Positions 1 through 8,901 of a DNA stretch of 46,021 nt are shown here, one piece after another. Position 1 is the stretch's first letter. Every line of letters starts with the position of its first letter. Source of the DNA: an uncultured Christensenellaceae bacterium (GTDB taxonomy: Bacteria; Bacillota; Clostridia; Christensenellales; Pumilibacteraceae). The stretch is taken from NCBI GenBank assembly GCA_910587025.1, contig CAJUKR010000009.1, positions 1-46,021 on the forward strand, in the 5' to 3' direction. Below the pieces are notes generated by a model, which made no database searches, was not told the origin of the DNA, and worked only from the letters and a program-made list of their open reading frames with translations. The position numbers and the translations under genes were made by a program.

Positions 1-49
1 GCGACCACCGAGATCTACACTCTTTCCCTACACGACGCTCTTCCGATCT
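1..49 (+). other. Illumina sequencing adapter remnant (not biological)
   Basis: These bases match the 3' 49 bases of the standard 58-base Illumina TruSeq universal/P5 adapter, ending in the well-known CTCTTCCGATCT. Genomic sequence begins at base 50, where a minus-strand reading frame is cut off. This is untrimmed adapter at a contig end and should be masked before any annotation. Confidence 0.97.
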
Positions 50-640
50 GTCGAATACGCTTTTTGCTCTTTTCAAGTCGCCGAATTTCCAGATCTGTCC
101 CGAGTTATATACGGACATAAACGGCTCGTCTATCTCGAGCAGATTGTGCGTCGTGTCATAAAGATATTTTATTTTCCCGAATCGATCGAAATAAAATACG
201 ACCGACTTACTCGATTCTATCGGTTCGGAATTATAAGTCACGCAATCTCCGTCCGTAACCGATATTTCCCGAAAGCTGTCGCCGTCCGTCCAAAGATCGC
301 CTTCCGCGAAGACGATCTGATCGGGAGACAACGAAAACGCCTGTTTCAATCCGCAGTACAGACTGTAACCCGATCCGTACTCGGCAAACGCTTTATTCTC
401 GGTCAATATGATCTTGTCCCGAAAATCTTTGCAATACGTCTCCGTAAATTCTTTCAGTTCCGCGAACTTATACCCGCCCACAACGATGATTTTGTCAAAA
501 GATGCGGCTTTGTCGATCGCCTGCCATAATAACGCTTCCGTATAATCGCGCTCGTAATAAATACACTTAAGACATTCGCGTCCTACGGAACGACCGAATC
601 TCGAGGACAGTCCCGCAACAGTCAACAACAAAACTTTCAT
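50..640 (-). CDS. Nucleotidyltransferase-like protein, C-terminus missing (contig end)
   Basis: The frame runs from an ATG at 640 for 197 codons and is cut by the adapter, so the C-terminus is unknown. The protein begins MKVLLLTVAGLSSRFGRS, which resembles the N-terminal nucleotide-binding loop of sugar-phosphate and LicC-type nucleotidyltransferases (a G-x-S-S-R-F form of the usual G-G-x-G-x-R). A later segment, VFAEGDLW, sits where the metal-binding Asp of these enzymes is expected. The ATG overlaps the stop of the preceding epimerase gene by one base, so the two are translationally coupled. With a LicD domain in the same operon it may activate a phospho-alcohol or sugar as a CDP derivative. 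That substrate is an inference from context. Confidence 0.6.
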
Positions 641-1638
641 CACTTGATCTCCGCGACGCACATCTCTATACCTTTTTCGATAGATACCACCGGCTTCCAG
701 CCCGTCGCTTTTCGTATTTTTTCGGTGTTCAACAATCTTTTCTCGGGATCGGAAGCGCGATACCCTTTGAAAATTATTTCGGGTTTTTCGATACCGAGCT
801 TTCTCCCGCACAGTCCCACAAGGTCAAGAATGGAAATCTCCTCGTCCGTTCCTACGTTATAGACCGATCCGTCAAGCGCTTTGTCGCAATCCATCAAAGC
901 GATAACCGCCGAACAACTGTCGAAGTTATGCAGAAACGACCTGCAATTCTTTTTCGAATTTTCCAAAAGTTCTACCCCCCCCCGTTCTTTCAACGAAGTA
1001 AGAATATGAGGGATTATATGTTTCGGATACAATTCGCTTTTGCTGTAAACATTCGCGAACCGAATGGAACAACCGTGAATTTTTCCCGTTTCGACGGCGT
1101 CTTTCATGAAAAACTCCGTCATGAGCTTACCGACGGCATAACTTGTGCGCTGACTGTGTTCGGCATTCGCAAGAGTAAGAAAATCGCTTTCTTTCACGCC
1201 GCCTTCTCTGTATGAATCCATCGAATACACTTCCGACGTCGAACAGTTGATATAAGCGACGGCGCCCACATCAATCGCCTGATCGAGAAAAGTTTTCATC
1301 GAAACGACGTTTGTTTCGAAAGTTCTGTCCACATGATAAAAATGTTCCGTATGTACGACCGCGGCGCAATTGACATAAGCAATTTTTCCGAACGCGCCCG
1401 ATGACTTCAGGGAAAGCACTTCGTCTTTCAATAAATTCATTTCATCTCCGTTATTCAGGTCGTACTCGTAAAAAGTAAAATTCGGATTGTTTAATATGTC
1501 TTTTATACTTTCGATCGAAGACGCAAAAAAATTATCGAAACCGATAACTCTGTCGCCGCGCGAAATAAGCTGTCGTGCGACTTCGTTCCCCGTCATGCCG
1601 GTAACGCCGCTGATAACATATAAATTCATGTCAGACAC
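640..1638 (-). CDS. NAD-dependent epimerase/dehydratase (extended SDR)
   Basis: A 332-residue extended short-chain dehydrogenase of the sugar-nucleotide epimerase/dehydratase type. The N-terminal Rossmann motif is SGVTGMTGNEVARQL (G-x-x-G-x-x-G) near residues 10-25, followed by an acidic residue (FDNF) suited to NAD. The catalytic Tyr and Lys lie in YAVGK near residue 167. Length is normal for the family. It overlaps the upstream phosphoesterase gene by 8 bases and the downstream nucleotidyltransferase by one base, placing it firmly in the glycan operon. It probably makes a modified nucleotide sugar for the same polymer, but the substrate cannot be told from sequence alone. Confidence 0.85.
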   Translation of the reverse strand: MSDMNLYVISGVTGMTGNEVARQLISRGDRVIGFDNFFASSIESIKDILNNPNFTFYEYDLNNGDEMNLLKDEVLSLKSSGAFGKIAYVNCAAVVHTEHFYHVDRTFETNVVSMKTFLDQAIDVGAVAYINCSTSEVYSMDSYREGGVKESDFLTLANAEHSQRTSYAVGKLMTEFFMKDAVETGKIHGCSIRFANVYSKSELYPKHIIPHILTSLKERGGVELLENSKKNCRSFLHNFDSCSAVIALMDCDKALDGSVYNVGTDEEISILDLVGLCGRKLGIEKPEIIFKGYRASDPEKRLLNTEKIRKATGWKPVVSIEKGIEMCVAEIK

Positions 1639-2356
1639 CGTCCTTTAATCTGTTTTTGTAAAATTCATCCACCGATCCGTCAAAATATTTTTGTTCGTCC
1701 TCGATGTCGTATTCGACCTTTGACAAAACGATCTCTTCCGTTTCGGTATCCAGAACGGCAAACTGAGCGCGATTGTTCAGATTTCGCGGCTGACCCACCG
1801 ATCCGGGATTTATAAAAACCGTCTTTTTTTTATTACGCGTCCGCGGATCGTCGACCGCGGAATATCTTTCGAAGCAATGCGGCAAATGCGAATGCCCGGA
1901 CAGAACGTAATCGTATTTTTCGTATCCGTCCGTATCGGAATCGATACAAATGCTTTTCCAATACTCGTCACGCAAACTGCCGTGCACCGCCAAGCATCGC
2001 TTATCTCCGATCATAAACTCGTATTTTCCGTCTGACAACATTGTTTCGTTTATATATTTCCACGAATCGGCGCTCAGGGATTCGCGGGTGCGCCGTGCGC
2101 TTGCTCTGCCGCGCTCGGAAGAAAACCGTTCGTACGTCTCTTCCGTTATCGCATTTTCGTGATTACCGCGAATATTGCAAACGACAGGATACGAGCAACG
2201 TTTCAATGCGTCGATGACCTCGTCCGAACGCATGCCGTAATCGACAATATCGCCGAGAAGCGCCATTGCATCTATATCCGTTTGCGACGCTTTTTTCAAT
2301 ACGGCGTCGAGCGCGTTGAGATTACCGTGAATATCGGATAAAATAAGCAGTTTCAT
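1631..2356 (-). CDS. Calcineurin-like metallophosphoesterase
   Basis: A 241-residue protein carrying the full metallophosphoesterase signature: SDIHGN at residues 7-12 (D-x-H), GDIVDYG near residue 36 (GD-x-x-D), RGNHE near residue 63 (G-N-H-E), and SGHSHLP near residue 150 (GH-x-H). The domain fills the protein, as in YfcE-like phosphodiesterases. It lies in the polysaccharide operon between the flippase-LicD gene and an epimerase, overlapping the epimerase start by 8 bases. A role in removing a phosphate from a glycan precursor or turning over a phospho-alcohol is possible but only inferred from position. Confidence 0.85.
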   Translation of the reverse strand: MKLLILSDIHGNLNALDAVLKKASQTDIDAMALLGDIVDYGMRSDEVIDALKRCSYPVVCNIRGNHENAITEETYERFSSERGRASARRTRESLSADSWKYINETMLSDGKYEFMIGDKRCLAVHGSLRDEYWKSICIDSDTDGYEKYDYVLSGHSHLPHCFERYSAVDDPRTRNKKKTVFINPGSVGQPRNLNNRAQFAVLDTETEEIVLSKVEYDIEDEQKYFDGSVDEFYKNRLKDGV

Positions 2357-2377
2357 TTTAAGGCCTACCCTCCTTCG

Positions 2378-4702
2378 TCACGAACGGTTATCCGAATATC
2401 CGTATACCGAATACAAATGGTGCGGCGTCTGCTCTTCAACCGAAGGAAGTTTCATATAGTCGCCGTATAAGTGTCGCAAGATATTATCGTATCCTATCGG
2501 GATCTTGACCGTTATACCGTCAAAATCCGTTTCCGTAACGTCGGCAAAATCACCGAGATCATAGCATTTGTTTTCGGCGATACCTTCCCATACACTGCAC
2601 GCAACAAAACCGCTACCCTGTTTCGCGACCTTTCTCGCAAGTTTTTCCAACTTATTTATATAATAGTTCTTTCCGTGAAATTTTGCAATTAAATATGCCG
2701 GGAATTTCAAAAGATTCCTGATTTTGCTTGTTTTCGACGGCGAAAAATGTTCGGAGCAAGCCAACGACAAATACTGCATATACCGCAGCTGTTTTTTTCC
2801 GAATCTTTTTCGCGCCAGTTTATCGGGGTCGATCTCGTCAAGCGGATAAATATCAAGGAAAAGCCCGCTGTCGTAATGTATCATATTTTCATATACGGCT
2901 TTATATCGCATATCGTTAAACCGCGGTATGGCATAAGGATATTTCGATTCCGTTTCAAGACATAACAATGCAAACGGTTTAAGTTCATCGCGGTTTTCGA
3001 CGCAATACCGCACGAATTTTTCGTAGTCTTCTCTCAACATCGCGACATCGAAATCGTCGTCCCACGGAATAAAGCCGTTATGGCGTACCGCACCGATGAG
3101 CGAACCGTAAAACACATAATAATTCACGCCGATCTTATCGCAAATCTCTTTGAACTTTTCAATGACCCCAAGCGTTCCTTTGTGTATTTCCTCTATCGTA
3201 AGCGGCGCTTCGGACTCGGGGGTTTCCGCTTCCGGGGTTTCTTCCGTCGTCATATCCTTGCTCCTTTTTTTGAATTTACCCGTTATTTTTCCAAGCACGC
3301 CCGTGATCATCGGCTCTCTCGAAATTATAAGACACATTCCGTAAACCACAATCGCGCCGACAATCTCCGCCACCGCTTTAACCCATTCGATCGGAATAAG
3401 GAAATGACATAAAAACAGATATGCCGTTGCGATGCCGCCGGAGACGGCGATTTTCAACATCGTCGGAATAAACGACTGCAAGCGGAAAAATTTACGACCG
3501 AACGCAATATATACGATCATGACTATCGCTTCGCCGATAACAGACGCTATCGCCGCTCCGTACTCGGCGTAAATCGGGATCAAAATCAGATTTCCGATGA
3601 TGTTCGCCACCGCGCCCGCGCCGACGCTCACTATCATGAATTTTTCCCGATCCGCCACCAATAAAACCCGAGAGCCGAGAAGATAACCGATAGGCGAGAT
3701 CAATAAAACACATGAAAGTATACGCAAAACGTATGCGGAATTTATATATATATCGCCGTAAATAGCGCACATTGCAAAATCCGCAACGAACTGAATCCCG
3801 ATAATCATGGGGACGGCAATGAGTACGATCACTTTTAGCGTTTTAGTCAGGAGCATATTGTATTCTTCGAAATTCTTTTCCTTGTAACAATAAGAAATTC
3901 GCGGAACGATCACCATTGTAAACGTATTTACGATCTGCAGCAAAATCCTGTTTATTTTGCTCCCGTAAGAATAAAACGCGACATTCGAATCCCGACAGAA
4001 TATTCCCAACATCGTCGTATCGACCAATGTGTAGATCTCTATCGCAAGATTGACGGCGACAAGCATTAATATCGGTTTCATATGTTGCCTGAAATTCAAT
4101 CCGCGTAAAGTGAACTTCACGAACTTTTTGGCGTGCAGAACATTCAGAATATAATTCCCCGCCGTTCCGATAACCGTAACCGCGGCATATATCAAATAAT
4201 CTTCAGTGCCGCGCACGAATATTATCAACAATATAAACGACAATAACTTGAAGACGATATTTCGGATCGAGATAAAAGAAAACTCTTCGAGTCCTTCGTA
4301 CAGCCATGAGTTATTTAACGCATTCAGAGCGATCGCTCCGCCCGTAATAAGATATAACGGATAATTATCCCGAAAAGACGGAACGGAAAAAACAAGAACA
4401 GTATATGCGGACAGAAAAAATACCGTCGATATGAAATTGATAACGCACAGCTCAGAATAAACTTTACTGAGTTTTCCGTAACTGTTGCGCACCTTGGCGA
4501 TCTCGCGTAAGCCGTACGTCGGGATACCGAGAAAAGCCAAGATCACGAAATAAGAAGCTATATTCTGCGCATAGGCCACCTGACCGATAACGTCGGGCAA
4601 CAATACTCTTGCGACATATATTCCCGTGATAAACGGGAACAATACGTTCAGAACGTTATAAATCAAATAAAATATGCTGTTTTTCGCAATCGATTTCGCC
4701 AT
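2378..4702 (-). CDS. Wzx-type polysaccharide flippase fused to LicD-family phosphotransferase
   Basis: One frame encodes two proteins that are normally separate. Residues 1 to about 475 are a polytopic membrane protein of the oligosaccharide flippase (Wzx/MATE-like) type, opening AKSIAKNSIFYLIYNVLN. Residues about 480-500 are a Glu/Pro/Thr-rich linker. Residues about 501-774 are a LicD domain with the hallmark GSLIGAVRHNGFIPWDDDFD. LicD proteins transfer phosphocholine or similar phospho-alcohols to cell-surface glycans. I chose the ATG at 4702; an in-frame TTG lies two codons upstream and neither has a clear ribosome-binding site. The joint falls in a run of seven A's (3265-3271) just before a strong internal ribosome-binding site and ATG (3253). 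With six A's the flippase would stop in a TGA overlapping that ATG. The fusion may therefore be real, an assembly indel, or a slippage site. Confidence 0.85.
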   Translation of the reverse strand: MAKSIAKNSIFYLIYNVLNVLFPFITGIYVARVLLPDVIGQVAYAQNIASYFVILAFLGIPTYGLREIAKVRNSYGKLSKVYSELCVINFISTVFFLSAYTVLVFSVPSFRDNYPLYLITGGAIALNALNNSWLYEGLEEFSFISIRNIVFKLLSFILLIIFVRGTEDYLIYAAVTVIGTAGNYILNVLHAKKFVKFTLRGLNFRQHMKPILMLVAVNLAIEIYTLVDTTMLGIFCRDSNVAFYSYGSKINRILLQIVNTFTMVIVPRISYCYKEKNFEEYNMLLTKTLKVIVLIAVPMIIGIQFVADFAMCAIYGDIYINSAYVLRILSCVLLISPIGYLLGSRVLLVADREKFMIVSVGAGAVANIIGNLILIPIYAEYGAAIASVIGEAIVMIVYIAFGRKFFRLQSFIPTMLKIAVSGGIATAYLFLCHFLIPIEWVKAVAEIVGAIVVYGMCLIISREPMITGVLGKITGKFKKRSKDMTTEETPEAETPESEAPLTIEEIHKGTLGVIEKFKEICDKIGVNYYVFYGSLIGAVRHNGFIPWDDDFDVAMLREDYEKFVRYCVENRDELKPFALLCLETESKYPYAIPRFNDMRYKAVYENMIHYDSGLFLDIYPLDEIDPDKLARKRFGKKQLRYMQYLSLACSEHFSPSKTSKIRNLLKFPAYLIAKFHGKNYYINKLEKLARKVAKQGSGFVACSVWEGIAENKCYDLGDFADVTETDFDGITVKIPIGYDNILRHLYGDYMKLPSVEEQTPHHLYSVYGYSDNRS
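3251..3271 (-). promoter_or_regulatory. Internal ribosome-binding site and start of the LicD part, with A7 run
   Basis: On the minus strand a run of seven A's (3271-3265) runs into GGAG, then seven bases, then ATG at 3253. In the fused frame this reads KKRSKDM. The A-rich AAAGGAG is one of the best Shine-Dalgarno sequences in the operon and would start a free-standing LicD protein of 291 residues (3253 to 2378). Removing one A places a TGA across that ATG (ATGA), the same overlap used elsewhere in this operon. Confidence 0.7.
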
Positions 4703-4737
4703 GATCAAGTAATCTTAATATAACTCTGTTATCTGTT

Positions 4738-5931
4738 TTATACCTTAATCGATACCGTTTGCCGCTTATGATCGAATACACGGAAAAAATGCCGTACTCC
4801 GTATAATATCGCAAACACCAACGCAAACGAGTACCCGCTGTATACCAGCATGTTATCGAAAATCGACATCGCAAAGAGGAAGAACAATATCGAATAGGAA
4901 ATCAGTTCGCACGAAGCATCGGACATACGGATAGACATAACGATTTTCGCCGACAGCAGATATAACCCGAAACTTATAAGCATACCCAAATATCCGGAGC
5001 TTATATATGTAGCGGCATACATCGTCGCGGTAGTAAATTCGGACATAAGCAATCTGATGGGATTTTCGACGTCGAAAATTCTTTTTCCTATAAAATCGGG
5101 AACGACCGAACCGAAGAAAGCGTTAACCGAATAGTCGGGCCCGAACGATACGTTATAGTTCAGATTTCTCAGCGAACATATAATATATTCTTCCACCCAA
5201 TACAATGGACTGAAAAATCCGTACGGATCGGCATCGATCTTTGCCAACCGCAAGAACTCACTCGTATCGTTCCAATCGGCGCCGCCGCGAATATTTCCGA
5301 AGATGCCGAACAACCACATAACGACTACTGCCAAAATCGATAAAACGACTATCGTCCCGAGTTTTATTTTTTTATTCACGAGATATAATACAACGCATAC
5401 CACGCCGCAAAATACCATCATTCCGCGCGAAAATATCAATAAAAAATACAAAAAGACAAACAATGTTATCAGCGCGTTGGATTTTCGCTTAAAGCACAAA
5501 AACATATACGCATGATATATTCCGTAAAAAATGCCGAACGTAACGATAAGCACATGCAAGGTCGGAATACCGAATTCTTTATAAGCTCCGCCCGAACCGT
5601 TTAACGTATCTACGATAGGAATTTGTCCCGAATATACGAATTCCGCGACATAAAGAATCAGCAAAAAGACGGTAAGCCATACCGACGGCTTTTTATATTT
5701 GATTTCGAAAACTTTATTTTTGAATTTTTTATTGAAAAAATGCGCGCAAAAAAACGAAACGACAATCGTAACCGACAAAATAACGATAAGATTCATATCG
5801 AGGCTCGAATTGGCTTTGGACGGAGACAAAAAATACATAATTATAGCCAGGCTCCAAAATAAGCCGTAGCCGAAAAACGGATTTATTATCCACGGATTTT
5901 TTATTTTGATTTTTTTCGTTGCTCGATTCAT
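4738..5931 (-). CDS. Wzy-like oligosaccharide repeat-unit polymerase
   Basis: A 397-residue integral membrane protein with about ten hydrophobic helices, short loops, and one longer polar stretch around residues 215-280, the layout of O-antigen/capsule Wzy polymerases. Sequence identity in this family is very low, so the call rests on topology, length and context: it sits between an acyltransferase gene and the flippase gene, where Wzy is expected in a Wzx/Wzy-dependent pathway. It would join undecaprenyl-linked repeat units on the outer face of the membrane. It could instead be a membrane O-acyltransferase, but I see no MBOAT or acyltransferase-3 motifs. Confidence 0.7.
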   Translation of the reverse strand: MNRATKKIKIKNPWIINPFFGYGLFWSLAIIMYFLSPSKANSSLDMNLIVILSVTIVVSFFCAHFFNKKFKNKVFEIKYKKPSVWLTVFLLILYVAEFVYSGQIPIVDTLNGSGGAYKEFGIPTLHVLIVTFGIFYGIYHAYMFLCFKRKSNALITLFVFLYFLLIFSRGMMVFCGVVCVVLYLVNKKIKLGTIVVLSILAVVVMWLFGIFGNIRGGADWNDTSEFLRLAKIDADPYGFFSPLYWVEEYIICSLRNLNYNVSFGPDYSVNAFFGSVVPDFIGKRIFDVENPIRLLMSEFTTATMYAATYISSGYLGMLISFGLYLLSAKIVMSIRMSDASCELISYSILFFLFAMSIFDNMLVYSGYSFALVFAILYGVRHFFRVFDHKRQTVSIKV

Positions 5932-5977
5932 CTTACCACAATAAAATATTTACCCGAATAATTCACGTAATGCCGAT

Positions 5978-6514
5978 TCAAAAAATCTTTTTGTCGACAA
6001 ACAAATCGTCTTTATGCCGCTCCGCCCATTCGGACAACGAGCAAACGATTTTTGCGGGATTTCCTATTACTACGGAATCGGCGGGAATATTGCCCTTTAC
6101 GACAGACCCCGCGCCTATAATAACATTGTCGCCGATCGTCGTTCCCGGCAACAGCATTGCCCTCGCTCCGACGAAAACGTTATTGCCTATCACGATTTCT
6201 TTTTCGATGTGCGCGTTTTTCACTTCGTCAAACTCGCGCCCCAATGACATCAAGCCCGTCCTGATCGAAAAGTCATGCGTCAATAATACGACGTCTTTGG
6301 ATATTATCGACTTATCTCCGACGGTTATCAACGAATACCCCGTTCCGTCTATATACGCGGACGAACATATATAATTCGGCTTGCCGTTAAAATTCACGCC
6401 GCGTTTCGACAAAAACTTCACATATTTTCCGGTGAATTTTTCATTATTTATGCCGTCCCATAAAAAAATAAATTTCTTATGAATTCGGCTCAGAACTTTT
6501 TTTATTACGCGCAC
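5978..6514 (-). CDS. Left-handed beta-helix (hexapeptide) acyltransferase
   Basis: A 178-residue protein with the repeating hexapeptide pattern of WbbJ/maltose-O-acetyltransferase-type enzymes. Examples are ITVGDKSIISKDVVLL near residues 65-80 and IGNNVFVGARAMLLPG followed by IGDNVIIGAGSVV near residues 108-140. It ends in the conserved GNPAKIV. The likely catalytic His is in LLTHDFS near residue 84. The start is a GTG at 6514 preceded by AAGGAG eight bases upstream, and it overlaps the end of the preceding glycosyltransferase gene by 38 bases. It probably O-acetylates a sugar of the polymer from acetyl-CoA in the cytoplasm. Confidence 0.85.
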   Translation of the reverse strand: MRVIKKVLSRIHKKFIFLWDGINNEKFTGKYVKFLSKRGVNFNGKPNYICSSAYIDGTGYSLITVGDKSIISKDVVLLTHDFSIRTGLMSLGREFDEVKNAHIEKEIVIGNNVFVGARAMLLPGTTIGDNVIIGAGSVVKGNIPADSVVIGNPAKIVCSLSEWAERHKDDLFVDKKIF

Positions 6515-7235
6515 CGAAATATCTCCTTAAAGCCCTTATCATGTTGATTCTTTTTTTTATCTTAAATCCGAACGTTGTTTTTTTCAATCCCAAAGTGTTG
6601 GATTCATGTATACGATAATCTATCAAACTTTTCTCTTCGAAACGAACATTACCCACTTTCAACGCAATCAGTCCCAACCACCAATCATGAATATGAATCG
6701 ATCTTTCATCGGGAAACGGCGTAGCATATTCGGATAATTCCCGTCTGAACGCCATGCAACAACCTATAAAAGAATTTTTGATTATGTTTTTCGAAACCGA
6801 AGTTTTTTTACCGATTTTACTTTGCATGTCACCTTCGTATTCGCCGGTAATACTGTTGAAAATATCGGCATTGTGACAGACGAGAATGTTTTCCGTCAGC
6901 TGCGGCAGTACGACTTCGACTTTATCCTTATGCCAAACATCGTCCTGATCGCTCAAAAAGATATAACTGCCGCGACAATTTGCCAAAGCGTTTCCGAAAT
7001 TTTTAACCACACCCGCATGCGGACCGTCAAAAAGTTTTATGCGTTTATCGCGCTCCGCATACTGTTCGATTATACTTATCGTATTGTCACTCGATCCGTC
7101 GTCGCTTATAACAATCTCATCGTTTGCGTCCAAACAACGTAAAATGCTTTCGAGCTGTTCGGATAAATATTTTTCCCCGTTGTATGTCGCCATTGCAACG
7201 GAAATTCTTATATCAGGATTTTGATCTTTCGGCAT
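6477..7235 (-). CDS. Family 2 glycosyltransferase (GT-A), rhamnosyltransferase-like
   Basis: About 252 residues. The N-terminus shows the GT2 nucleotide-binding pattern SVAMATYNGEKYLSEQLESI and then ISDDGSSDNT. The metal-binding acidic motif is LSDQDDVW near residue 97, and the acceptor region contains HDWWLGL near residue 183, a form common in rhamnosyl and galactosyl transferases. There is no membrane segment, so the enzyme is likely cytosolic. I prefer the ATG at 7235, which has GGGTGA eight bases upstream, over the in-frame GTG at 7247. It overlaps the previous gene (ends 7213) and the next gene (starts 6514). Confidence 0.85.
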   Translation of the reverse strand: MPKDQNPDIRISVAMATYNGEKYLSEQLESILRCLDANDEIVISDDGSSDNTISIIEQYAERDKRIKLFDGPHAGVVKNFGNALANCRGSYIFLSDQDDVWHKDKVEVVLPQLTENILVCHNADIFNSITGEYEGDMQSKIGKKTSVSKNIIKNSFIGCCMAFRRELSEYATPFPDERSIHIHDWWLGLIALKVGNVRFEEKSLIDYRIHESNTLGLKKTTFGFKIKKRINMIRALRRYFGARNKKSSEPNS

Positions 7236-8061
7236 GATTATATTCACCCAATATTCCTCGTTTGGCGTCCGCCCGCCCTTTTTTAATCATCTTCAACTTT
7301 GCTCTTTTATCGCGCTCGAATAAAATAATCTTCGGTATATCGATGAATAGATCGTGTCGATATAACTTCCCGTAAAACTTCTTATTGCGCTTGTAAAGAA
7401 ATCGGGCATTTCTGAATCTGTAATACAATCGGAGAGGCGAATGATTCATCACCGTAAACTTTTTGCCGAAAAAACTGTGTTGTACCGGCTCGCCGATTTT
7501 ATGCGACAGAGACAAATCGTTCCAATACGCGATTTTCTTTCCGATATTACGGAATTGTTCGTTCAATTCCACATCTACGTAATCTATAAATAAATCGGCA
7601 TAAAAACCGTCGATCAACTTATAATTCGATAAATTTATGAAATTACCCGAAGTCAGCCAACAATCGATCTCGACCAATTTTTTCTCTTTTCCGTCGGAAT
7701 TGAAATTCAGCCCTATGATCCCGTAATCTTCGAGGTTTTCGATCTCGCCGAATCGCCGTTCCAGCTCGGCTCTCGTAACAGTCGGGAACAAACTGTCCTG
7801 ATCCATGGTCAGGCAAAAATCATATCCCAGTTCCGCCGCCCGTCCGACACCGACTTTAAGCGCGTACGCTATACCTTTGTTCGCTCCGAAGCCGATATAT
7901 TCCGCTTTATCGATTCGCTTTATTTTTTCGACAAGCTCGGGATTATGATCGGTCGAATTATCCAGCACATACAAAACGTCTACCAAACCGATATAGCTGT
8001 CGATATTGCTCAGACATTCGTCGAGAGGATTATATAAAACAACGCACCCTGCGATCTTCAC
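7213..8061 (-). CDS. Family 2 glycosyltransferase, RfbF/WbbL rhamnosyltransferase-like
   Basis: A 282-residue GT2 enzyme. It opens KIAGCVVLYNP with the following DNSTDHN, typical of the dTDP-rhamnosyl transferase subgroup, then FGANKGIAYALKVG and the metal-binding LTMDQDS near residue 96. A mid-protein DLFIDYVDVELN matches the subgroup's FIDYVDxE motif. The start is a GTG at 8061 with GGAG about nine bases upstream. Its gene follows an epimerase gene by four bases. With rmlABCD in the same operon, dTDP-L-rhamnose is the probable donor, though the linkage and acceptor are unknown. Confidence 0.88.
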   Translation of the reverse strand: MKIAGCVVLYNPLDECLSNIDSYIGLVDVLYVLDNSTDHNPELVEKIKRIDKAEYIGFGANKGIAYALKVGVGRAAELGYDFCLTMDQDSLFPTVTRAELERRFGEIENLEDYGIIGLNFNSDGKEKKLVEIDCWLTSGNFINLSNYKLIDGFYADLFIDYVDVELNEQFRNIGKKIAYWNDLSLSHKIGEPVQHSFFGKKFTVMNHSPLRLYYRFRNARFLYKRNKKFYGKLYRHDLFIDIPKIILFERDKRAKLKMIKKGRADAKRGILGEYNHAERSKS

Positions 8062-8065
8062 GTTT

Positions 8066-8893
8066 CTATTCTCCGATTATTTTATTCAGTTTGGTTCTGT
8101 CGCCGTAAACGCACGGTGAGTCATACGGCCTGTCCGGATATTTTCCGTAATCCAGTTTTATGGGCAGGTTATTTTTTTCGATATAAGATTCGACCATATC
8201 GCCGAGCCCGATCGGAACGCCCGAACAAACTTCTATAACGCCGTTTACTTTATCCTGCATGATGCAGCGGCAAATAAATTCCGCGAACACATCGATATGA
8301 ATAAAATCGTATTTGTTTTTCCCCGAAGTAAACGGGAAGCTCTTTTTCCCTTCTCCGACGGCCTTTTTCAATTTGCAAAAAATCGAATTGCCGTACGTAT
8401 CGTCGCCATAAATATAATAGCCTCTGAGCCACTGAAAAATCGCGTCCTTTTCGGCGGCGTAAAACCGTATCGCTTCCCTCAACGTATTTTTCGCGATACC
8501 GTACAAAGACAGCGGATTGCACACGGTATCTTCGCCGATCATTCCGTCGATATATCCGACTTCGTGCATGGAACCCATCGAAACGATATGCCGCAATCCG
8601 TTATCGAGTAGATTTTCGACAAACCCGAAATGCGCCGACAAATCCTCGATATTCTTAATCGAATTATGAACGAACCCGTCCCGCCAGGCAAGATGAAGAC
8701 ATACGTCCGGCTTACCGAAAAAATCATACCAATTCGCATTATCCGAAAATATATCGGCGGAGTAAAATTCGGCTCTCGGATCGATATGCGTATTGTCGAT
8801 GTCCACGGCGGCAACGTTTACGCCGAAATCGGCCAGTTTCTTTACCACTTTCGAGCCTATATATCCATTTGCCCCCGTAACGAGTATTCTCAT
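8066..8893 (-). CDS. NAD(P)-dependent sugar epimerase/reductase (SDR)
   Basis: A 275-residue extended-SDR protein. The Rossmann motif VTGANGYIGSKVV is at residues 5-17 and the catalytic YGIAK near residue 151. Its length is shorter than RmlB or GalE and nearer to reductases that act on 4-keto nucleotide sugars, so it may form a second deoxysugar. The ATG has AGGAG five bases upstream, a strong ribosome-binding site. It lies between two glycosyltransferase genes in the polysaccharide operon. The exact reaction cannot be assigned by eye. Confidence 0.82.
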   Translation of the reverse strand: MRILVTGANGYIGSKVVKKLADFGVNVAAVDIDNTHIDPRAEFYSADIFSDNANWYDFFGKPDVCLHLAWRDGFVHNSIKNIEDLSAHFGFVENLLDNGLRHIVSMGSMHEVGYIDGMIGEDTVCNPLSLYGIAKNTLREAIRFYAAEKDAIFQWLRGYYIYGDDTYGNSIFCKLKKAVGEGKKSFPFTSGKNKYDFIHIDVFAEFICRCIMQDKVNGVIEVCSGVPIGLGDMVESYIEKNNLPIKLDYGKYPDRPYDSPCVYGDRTKLNKIIGE

Positions 8894-8901
8894 AAATTCT
8901 C

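Noticed and set aside
4703..4708. TTG start two codons upstream of the flippase ATG
   Set aside because: No ribosome-binding site supports it, and the ATG at 4702 gives a normal flippase N-terminus.
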